NCBI RefSeq assembly: GCF_022539505.1
Contig: NC_061508.1
Location: 63,559,754 to 63,623,753 of the forward strand
From: Lolium rigidum
Taxonomy: Eukaryota; Streptophyta; Magnoliopsida; Poales; Poaceae
Length of the DNA: 64,000 bases
Reading direction: 5' to 3'
Numbering within the stretch: position 1 is the first letter of the stretch; every line of letters starts with the position of its first letter. This document shows, piece by piece, positions 55,875-64,000 of the stretch. The notes beneath the pieces are model-generated. The model saw only the letters and a list, made by a program, of their open reading frames with translations, had not been told where the DNA came from and did no database searches. Made by a program: the position numbers and the translations under genes.

Positions 55875-56540
55875 ATGGAAAGTAACAATGAGCTTCTTAT
55901 TCTATTTCCTGAGTTAAGACATGGATTGTTTGTTGCGAAAATTAAAAAACCTATGGAATCTTATTGGCATGCTAGTAGCAATGATATTAGTATGAACGCT
56001 TTGAACACCATTGTTGTTAATGATATGGAAAATTCTAAGCTTGGGGAAGCTGGTTTTGATGAGCATGATATTTTTAGTCCCCCAAGCATTGAGGAGAAAA
56101 TTTTCTTTGATGATACTTTGCCTCCTATTTATGATGATTATAATGATAGTGGTCTTTTGGTGCCGCCTACTATGGAGAGTAAATTTTATTATGATTATAC
56201 TATGCCTCCTACACTTGATGAGAATAATAATGATAGCTACTTTGTTGAATTTGCTCCCACTACAACTAATAAAATTGATTATGCTTATGTGGAGAGTAAT
56301 AATTTTATGCATGTGGCTCATGACAAGAATGTTTCATGTGATAGTTATATTGTTGAATTTGTTCATGATGCTACTGAAAGTTATTATGAGAGAGGGAAAC
56401 ATGGTTATATGCATCTTAATAATATTAAGTTTCCCCTCTTTATGTTGAGAATCTTGAAATTGCGCTTGTGTTGCTTTTCTATGCTTACCACTTTGTTCTT
56501 CATGAACTTGTTTATTTACAAGATTCCTATGCATAGGAAG
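55875..56540 (+). CDS. Element-specific ORF of unknown function, interrupted by a LINE
   Basis: 222 codons from ATG 55875 before the RTE insertion. Readthrough into the LINE adds 37 foreign codons, including a poly-Asn run from its AAC repeat. Acidic and Tyr/Asn-rich. Two or three degenerate repeats of 'PPSIEEKIFFDDTLPPIYDDYND' type at residues about 68-130. 'IDYAYVESNNFM' and 'SCDSYIVEFVHDATE' follow. A hydrophobic segment near residues 186-216 could be a membrane anchor. There is no gag, protease or RT similarity, yet it has the position of gag. I recall related ORFs in other Triticeae copies of this element class, but no function. Confidence 0.55.
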
Positions 56541-59500
56541 CATAACAACAACAACAACAACAACCAAGCCTTTCAGTCCCAAACAAGTTGGGGTAGGCTA
56601 GAGTTGAAACCCATAAGATCTCGAAACCAAGTCATGGTTCCGGAACGTGGATAGCTAACTTCCACGCACCCCTATCCATGGCTAAATCTTTGTCGATATT
56701 CCAAACCTTCGGGTCTCTCTTAACGGACTCCTCCCATGTCAAGTTTGGTCTACCACGACCCCTCTTAACATTCTCATCACTCTTTATCCGTCCGCTATGC
56801 ACCTGGCGCTTACGGAGGCCTCCGTTGGATATGTCCAAACCATCTGTGACGATGTTGGACCAGCTTCTCTTCAATCGGTGCTACCCCAACTCTCTCCCGT
56901 ATATCGTCATTCCGTACCCGATCCTTTCTTGTGTGGCCACATATCCATCTCAACATGCGCATCTCTGCTACACTTAGCTGTTGGATATGTCGTCTCTTCG
57001 TTGGCCAACACTCGGCGCCATACAACATCGCGAGTCGGATAGCTGTCCTATAAAACCCGCCTTTTAGCTTTTGTGGCACTCTCTTGTCACGAGTACGCCC
57101 GAAGCTTGGCGCCACTTCATCCAACCAGCCTTGATTCGGTGGCCCACATCTTCATCGATATCGCCATCCTTCTCGCAACATGGACCCCAAATATCGAAAA
57201 GTGTCTCTCTCCGGTACCACCCGCCCATCAAGGCTAACCTCTCCCTCCTCGTGCCTAGTAGAACTGAAACCGCACCTCATGTATTCGGCTTTAGTTCTAC
57301 TAAGCCTAAAACCTTTCGATTCGAGAGTTCGCCTCCACAACTCTAACTTTCTATTAACCCCCGTTCGGCTATCATCGACTAGCACCACATCATCCGCAAA
57401 GAGCATACACCATGGGATGTCTCCTTGTATATCCCTTGTGACCTCATCCATCACCAAATCAAAAAGATAAGGGCTCAAAGCTGACCCTTGGTGTAGCCCT
57501 ATTCTAATTGGAAAGTCATCAGTGTCGCCATCGCTTGTTCGAACACTTGTCACAACATTATCATACATATCCTTGATGAGGGTAATGTACTTTATTGGGA
57601 CTTTGTGTTTCTCCAAGGCCCACCACATGACATTCCGGGGTATCTTATCATAGGCCTTCTCCAAATCAATGAACACCATATGAAGGTCCTTCTTTTGCTC
57701 CCCGTATCTCTCCATCAGTCTGTCGTACCAAGAAGATGGCTTCCATGGTAGACCTCCCGTGCATGAAACCAAATTGGTTTTTGGTCACGTTTGTCAACCT
57801 TCTTAAGCGGTGCTCAATGACTCTCTCCCATAGCTTCATAGTATGGCTCATCAGCTTGATTCCACGGTAGTTAGTACAACTTTGAACATCCCCCTTGTTC
57901 TTGAAGATTGGTACTAAAATACTCCGCCTCCATTCTTCGGGCATCTTGTTTGACCGAAAAATGAGGTTGAAAAGCTTAGTTAGCCATACTATCGCTACGT
58001 CCCCAAGGCCTCTCCACGCCTCGATGGGGATACCATCGGGACCCATCGCCTTGCCGCCTTTCATCCTCCTTAACGCCTCCTTAACCTCGGACTCCCGGAT
58101 ACGTCGCACAAAGCACATGCTCGGTATCATCAAAGGAGTCGTCTAGCTCAATGGTAGAGCTCTCGGCCTCTCCATTGTAAAGGTTGTCAAAGTACTCCCG
58201 CCATCTACGCTTGATCGCCTCATCCTTCACAAGAAGCTGATCATCTCCGTCCTTGATGCATTTGACTTCGTTGACATCCCTCGTCTTCCTCTCCCTAAAC
58301 TTGGCCATCTTATAGATGTCCCTTTCGCCTTCCTTCGTGTTTAAACGTTGGTACAGGTCCTCATACGCCCGACCCCTTGCTTCACTCACCGCCCGCTTTG
58401 CAGCCTTCTTCGCCACCTTGTACTTCTCCATGTTAGCCGCACTCCTGTCCGGATATAGGCATCCGAAACAGTCCTTTTTCTCCCTAATAACCTTCGGACC
58501 TCATCGTTCCACCACCAGGTATCCTTAACTTCCCTTCTACTTCCCTTAGTCACCCCAAACTCCTCTACGGCGACCTTCCGCAAGCGGGTCGCCATACTCG
58601 TCCATATCATGTTTGCATCGCCTCCTTCCTCCCAAGGGCCCTCCTTAATAACCCTCTCCCCGAAAGCTCGGGATGCCTCACCCTTGAGCTTCCACCACTT
58701 TGTTCTAGCGACTTTGGCGCGCTTACCCCGCCGGACACGGATCCTAAAGCGAAAGTCGGCAACCACCGGCTTATGTTGAGGGACAACACTCTCTCCGAGT
58801 ATCACCTTACAATCAATGCGGACGCGTCTCGTCTTCTCTTCTAGAGAGGACAAAATCAATCCGGCTAGAGTGTAGGCCACTACCGAACGTCACTAGATGG
58901 GATTCTCTCTTCCTAAAGAGGGTGTTAGCTACGACCATGTCATAGGCTAGAGCGAAGCTCGGGACATCTTCTCCTTCTTGGTTCCTGATGCCATGGCCAA
59001 AGCCCCCATGCACCCTTTCAAAACCTGTGTTAGATGTACCCACATGGCCATTGAGGTCTCCTCCTATGAAGAGCTTCTCACCAATAGGTACCACTCCTAA
59101 CCAAGTCCTCCAGGCCTTCCCGAACTCCCTCTTGGTGCTCTCATTGTGGCCTACTTGTGGGGCATACGCGCCGATAACATTGAGGACTAAGTCCCCAACA
59201 ACCAGGCTTGACAAGGATCATTCGGTCCCCTTGCCTCTTGACATCCACAACTCCATCCCCGAGGCTCTTATTGACCAAGATGCCTACTCCATTTTTGTTT
59301 GAAGTTGTCCCCGTGTACCACAACTTGAAACCGGTATCATCCACCTCCTTCGCCTTCTCGTCCCTTCCATTTGGTCTCTTGGACACATAGGACATCAACA
59401 CGCCTCCTCACCGCTGTATCAACTAACTCCCGTAACTTACCCGTCAGGGACCCTACGTTCCAGCTACCTAAGCGTATCCTCCTAGGCTCGGCTAACTTCC

Positions 59501-59757
59501 TTACCCTCCGCACTCGTCGAGTCTAATGCGGAGACCCTTGCTCATTTTTCACTACACCGGGGCGTCGGTGCAGCGCGCCACTAAGGATGCGGCGACCCGA
59601 CCCTTGTCTCAACATAGCCGGTCCCAAGCCCGGGTAAAGGAGGAGGGTTGTGATAGGCGAGGCGAGCCAACGTAAAAAACCCAGCCACTCTTATGGAGAT
59701 GAAACCCAAAGGAACCTCGTTGGGGCGTAACCCTCTTAGCGACGCGCCACATCGGAA
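56541..59757 (-). pseudogene. RTE-clade LINE, near full length, inactivated
   Basis: About 3.2 kb on the minus strand, the usual length of plant RTE elements. The 3' end (56541-56600) has a GTT/AAC microsatellite tail and the conserved 'agcctttcagtcccaaacaagttggggtaggct' box. Endonuclease part (about 59480-58600): 'LGSWNVGSLTGKLREL', 'RVDVLCVQET', 'LNVIGAYAPQVG', 'GDLNGHVG'. RT part (about 58130-57150): 'MGPDGIPIEAW', 'NYRGIKLMSHTMKLWERV', '[13 protein letters not shown]', '[13 protein letters not shown]', 'FADDVVLVD'. C-terminal part (57124-56640): 'YGAECWPTKRRH', 'MLRWICGHTRKDRVRN', 'RWFGHIQRR'. Frame changes occur near 59200, 58860, 58430, 58110, 57740 and 57140, so no single protein is made. 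No clear target duplication; RTE duplications are variable. Confidence 0.88.
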
Positions 59758-62402
59758 CCCGGGTGACTTAAATTTGTTTTGAATTTGCCTCTTGATGCTC
59801 TCTTTTGCTTCAAATACTATTTCTTGCGAGTGCATCATTAAAACTGCTGAGCCCATCTTAATGGCTATAAAGAAAGAACTTCTTGGGAGATAACCCATGT
59901 GTTTATTTTACTACAGCAATTTTTGTTTTGTTGAGTCTTGGAAGTTGTTTACTACTGTAGCAACCTCTCTTTATCATGTTTTTGTGCCAAGTAAAGTCTC
60001 TATAGTAAAGTTGATGCTAGATTTGGATTGCTGCGCAGAAACAGCATTGATGTCTGTCACGAATTTGAGCAGAAGTCTCTGTAAAAAAATCAAAAAAATC
60101 TGCAAACTTACGTGTGTGATCCTCAGATATGTACGCAACTTTCATTAGTTTTGAGTTTTTCCGTTTGAGCAAGTTAAGTGCCCCTTTCAGGTTCGTCTTC
60201 ACGGACTGTTCTGTTTTTGACAGATTCTGCCTTTTATTTCGCATTGCCGCTTTTGTTAAGTTGAATGAGTTACTTTGTTCCATTAGCTTTCGAAGTTTTG
60301 TGCAATGTCCGGAAGTGTTAAGAATGATTGTGTCACCTCTCGAACATGTGAATTTTGATTATGCACTAACCCTCTAATGAGTTTGCTTGAAGTTTGGTGT
60401 GGAGGAAGTTTTCAAGGGTCAATAGAAGGGGGTGATATAATGTGATCGAGAAGAGTGAAAGGTCTAAGCTTGGGGATGCCCCGGTGGTTCATCCCCGCAT
60501 ATTTTAAGAAGACTCAAGCATCTAAGCTTGGGGATGCCCAAGGCATCCCCTTCTTCATCGACAACTTATCAGGTCACTTCTAGTGAAACTATATTTTTAT
60601 TCCATCACATCTTATGTACTTTACTTGGAGCGTCTGTTTGTTTTTGTTTCTGTTTTTGTTTGAATAAATGCTTGTGTGGAAGAGAGACATGCTCCGCTGG
60701 TTCATATGAACACATGTGTTCTTAGCTTTTAATGTTCATGGCGAAGGTTGAAACTGCTTCTTTAATTGTTATATGGTTGGAAACGGGAAATACTACATGT
60801 AGTAATTGGTAAAATGTCTTGGATAATGTGATACTTGGCAATTTTTGTGCTCATGTTTAAGCTCTTGCATCATATACTTTGCACCTATTAATGAAGAAAT
60901 ACATAGAGCTCGCTAAAATTTGGTTTGCATATTTGGTCTCTCTAAAGTCTAGATAATTTCTAGTATTGAGTTTTGAACAACAAGGAAGACGGTGTAGAGT
61001 CTTATAATGTTTACAATATGTCTTTTATGTGAGTTTTGTCGCACCGGTTCATCCTTGTGTTTGTTTCAAATAACCTTGCTAGCCTAAACCTTGTATCGAG
61101 AGGGAATACTTCTCATGCATCCAAAATCCTTGAGCCAACCACTATGCCATTTGTGTCCACCATACCTACCTACTACATGGTATTTCTCCGCCATTCCAAA
61201 GTAAATTGCTTGAGTGCTACCTTTAAATTTCCATCATTCGCCTTTGCAATATATAGCTCATGGGACAAAATAGCCTTAAAAACTATTGTGGTATTGAATA
61301 TGTACTTATGCACTTTATCTCTTATTAAGTTGCTTGTTGTGCGATAACCATGCTTCGGGGACGCCATCAACTCTTTGTTGAATATCATGTGAGTTGCTAT
61401 GCATGTCTGTCTTGTCTGAAGTAAGAGAGATCTACCACCTTAATGGTTAGAGCATGCATATTGTTAGAGAAGAACATTGGGCCGCTAACTAAAGCCATGA
61501 ATCATGGTGGAAGTTTCAGTTTTGGACATATATCCTCATTCTCATATGAGAACACTAATTGTTGCCACATGCTTATGCATTAAAGAGGAGTCCATTATCC
61601 GTTGTCCATGTTGTCCCGGTATGGATGTCTAAGTTGAGAATAATCAAAAGCGAGAAATCCAAAATGCGAGCTTTCTCCTTAGACCTTTGTACAGGCGGCA
61701 TGGAGGTACCCCTTTGTGACACTTGGTTAAAACATGTGTATTGCGATGATCCAGGTAGTCCAAGCTAATTAGGACAAGGTGCGGGCACTATTAGTATACT
61801 ATGCATGAGGCTTGCAACTTGTAAGATATAATTTACATAATACATATGCTTTATTACTACCGTTGACAAAATTGTTTCATGTTTTCAAAATAAAAGCTCT
61901 AGCACAAATATAGCAATCGATGCTTTCCTCTTTGAAGGACCTTTCATTTACTTTTATGTTGAGTCAGTTCACCTATCTCTCTCCACCTCAAGAAGCAAAC
62001 ACTTGTGTGAACTGTGCATTGATTCCTACATACTTGCATATTGCACTTGTTATATTACTTTACATTGACAATATCCATGAGATATACATGTTACAAGTTG
62101 AAAGCAACCGCTGAAACTTAATCTTCCTTTATGTTACTTCAATACCTTTTACTTTGAATTATTGCCTTATGAGTTAACTCCTATGCAAGACTTATTGATG
62201 CTTGTCTTGAAGTACTATTCATGAAAAGTCTTTGCTTTATGATTCATTTGTTTACTCATGTCATTACCATTGTTTTGATCGCTGCATTCATTAAATATGC
62301 TTACAATAGTATGATCAAGGTTATGATGGTATGTCACTTAAGAAATTATCATTGTTATCGTTTACCTACTCGAGGGCGAGTAGGAACTAAGCTTGGGGAT
62401 GC
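59758..62402 (+). other. Internal region of the long-LTR element, non-coding
   Basis: No pol domain. Carries 'taagcttggggatgcc' at 60466 and 60523 and the same motif as the polypurine-side box just before the 3' LTR (62389-62402). A palindrome GGGGATGCCCAAGGCATCCCC is at 60529-60549. The absence of pol over the whole 6.7-kb interior (3.2 kb of it LINE) makes the element non-autonomous (LARD-like). Confidence 0.7.
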
Positions 62403-64000
62403 TGATACGTCTCCAACGTATCTATAATTTCTTATGTTCCATGCCACATTATTGATGATATCTACATGTTTTATGCATACTTTATGTCATATTTATGCGT
62501 TTTCCGGAACTAACCTATTGACGAGATGCCGAAGTGCCGGTTCCGTTTTCTGTTGTTTTTGGTTTCGAAATCCTAGCAAGGAAATATTCTCGGAATCGGA
62601 CGAAATCAACGCCCGGTACCCTATTTTCACCCGAAGCTTCCGGAACACCGAGGGCCACCGGAGGGGGCCACGAGGGCCCCACACACTAAGGCGGCGCGGC
62701 TCGAGGGCGCCGGCACGGTGTCCGGCCCCACCGAGGCCCTCCGAGGCTGCCCTTTCGCCTATATAAGGTCCCTGACCTAAAACCTCTAGAGGAATAAGCC
62801 ACGGTACGAGAAAAGTTCCAGAGCCGCCGCCATCGCGAAGCCAAGATCTGGGGGACAGGAGTCTCTGTTCCGGCACGCCGCCGGGACGGGGAAGTGCCCC
62901 CGGAAGGCTTCTCCATCGACACCACCGCCATCTTCATCACCGCTGCTGTCTCCCATGAGGAGGGAGTAGTTCTCCATCGAGGCTCCATTGAGATTCATAT
63001 GATGATGCTTGTAATCTAGATGTCATTATGCTAGTCAAGTGGGTTTTACTTATGTGATCTCCGGAGACTCCTTGTCCCACGTGTGTAAAGGTGACAGTGT
63101 GTGAACCGTGTGGGTCTCTTAGGCTATATTTCGCAGAATACTTATTCACTGTTATAAATGGCATAGTGAAGTGCTTATTTATATCCCTTTATGATTGCAA
63201 TGTGCTTTGTATCGCTACTAGTCTATGTGCTACTCATGTGATGTTATTAAAGTAGTCTATTCCTCCTGCATGATGTAATGGTGACAGTGTGTGCATTGTG
63301 TAGTTCTTGTTGTAGATTATGATCATAATCTCTTGTAGGTTATGGAGTTGATTATCGCTATGATAGTATTGATGTGATCTATGCCTCCTTCATAGTGTGA
63401 TGGTGACAGTGTGCATGCTATGTTAGTACTTGGTCTATTTTGCAAAGATCTATTATGCTCTAAGGTTACTTAAACATGAATATCGAATGTTGTGGAGCTT
63501 GTTAACTCCGGCATTGAGGGTTCGTGTAATCCTACACAATTAGTGGTGTTCATCATCCAACAAGAGTATATGTAGCACAGAGGAAAGATAACTTATTTAT
63601 TATGTGATCAATGTTGAGAGTGTCCACTAGTGAAAGTATGATCCCTAGGCCTTGTTTCCACCACAAAGAATTGCTTCCTACGCCGACAAGCTATTTTCAC
63701 GGCGCCGCTTGTTTCTTGTTTTACTTGCATCTTTACTTTACTGCAATATTACCACCATCTATACTACCTGTGTTTTACTATCTCTTCGCCGAACTAGTGC
63801 ACCTATACATCCGACAAGTGTATTAGGTGTGTTGGGGACACAAGAGACTTCTTGTATCGTGATTGCGGGGTTGCTTGAGAGGGATATCTTTGACCTCTTC
63901 CTCCCTGAGTTCGATAAACCTTGGGTGATCCACTTAAGAGAAAACTTGCTGCTGTTCTACAAACCTCTGCTCTTGGAGGCCCAACACTGTCTACAAGAAT
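62403..64000 (+). repeat. 3' LTR of the long-LTR element (cut by window end)
   Basis: TGATACGTCTCC start, aligned with 54001 onward. TATA signal at 62759-62767. About 110 bp are missing at the window edge if it is as long as the 5' LTR, apart from the internal 80-bp difference. Confidence 0.92.

Noticed and set aside
56678..57346. Plus-strand frames across the RTE LINE
   Set aside because: Antisense of the LINE C-terminal and RT regions; the minus strand carries the motifs.

Overview
This is nuclear DNA from a grass, almost certainly a Pooideae/Triticeae species (wheat/barley group). Three things point there: the very high load of nested transposons, the repeat families seen (long-LTR elements with tRNA-Asp-type primer sites, LINEs ending in 'gatgcagaggctgggg', Stowaway and Tourist MITEs with intact TA/TAA target duplications), and the grass-type coding sequences. 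There are few host genes. The only complete one is a PIN1-type auxin efflux carrier on the minus strand (28423-25924, six exons, 585 residues, all splice junctions readable). The only other recognisable host coding piece is the terminal exon of a fructokinase (51574-51440, minus), whose upstream exons are not in the window.

Layout. 1-4063: right end of a long-LTR retrotransposon (ORF, polypurine tract, 2.07-kb 3' LTR) with a 781-bp hAT element inside the LTR. 4064-5492: unassigned sequence with one LINE scrap. 5493-8392: a 2.9-kb PIF/Harbinger element carrying a two-exon Myb/SANT ORF and a separate viroplasmin-like exon, but no visible DDE transposase. 8400-16900: two diverged copies of one host segment (8.6-13.0 kb and 14.2-16.9 kb), invaded by a CACTA-like element, LINEs and a Stowaway. 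17.0-25.0 kb: Tourist, PIF-like, Stowaway and Helitron-like elements. 25.9-28.7 kb: the PIN1 gene and its core promoter, with a Stowaway just upstream. 29-32 kb: AT-rich and apparently empty. 32047-34482: two 401-bp inverted arms enclosing a PIF-like element with a TATA-driven ORF for a charged coiled-coil protein. 35.0-36.0 kb: a LINE with an 18-bp target duplication. 37.7-39.3 kb: nested MITEs. 40.2-41.6 kb: a Stowaway, then a PIF-like element holding a 384-bp GA microsatellite. 43.6-44.1 kb: a third LINE copy. 45168-49227: a solo LTR of about 4 kb with the 5-bp duplication ATAGG, containing a 100-N assembly gap. 51.4 kb: the fructokinase exon. 52308-64000: a three-level nest, in which a short-LTR Ty3/gypsy-type element is cut by a long-LTR element (54001 to past the window end), which in turn holds a nearly full-length RTE-clade LINE.

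No operon-like logic applies here. The interest lies in how PIN1 and fructokinase sit among insertions, and in a few structures that are not ordinary transposon copies: the perfect-looking inverted arms, the duplicated promoter-like segment, and transposon-borne ORFs of unknown function. Boundaries below were read by eye from terminal repeats and target duplications. Family-level names are my recognition and were not checked by database search.
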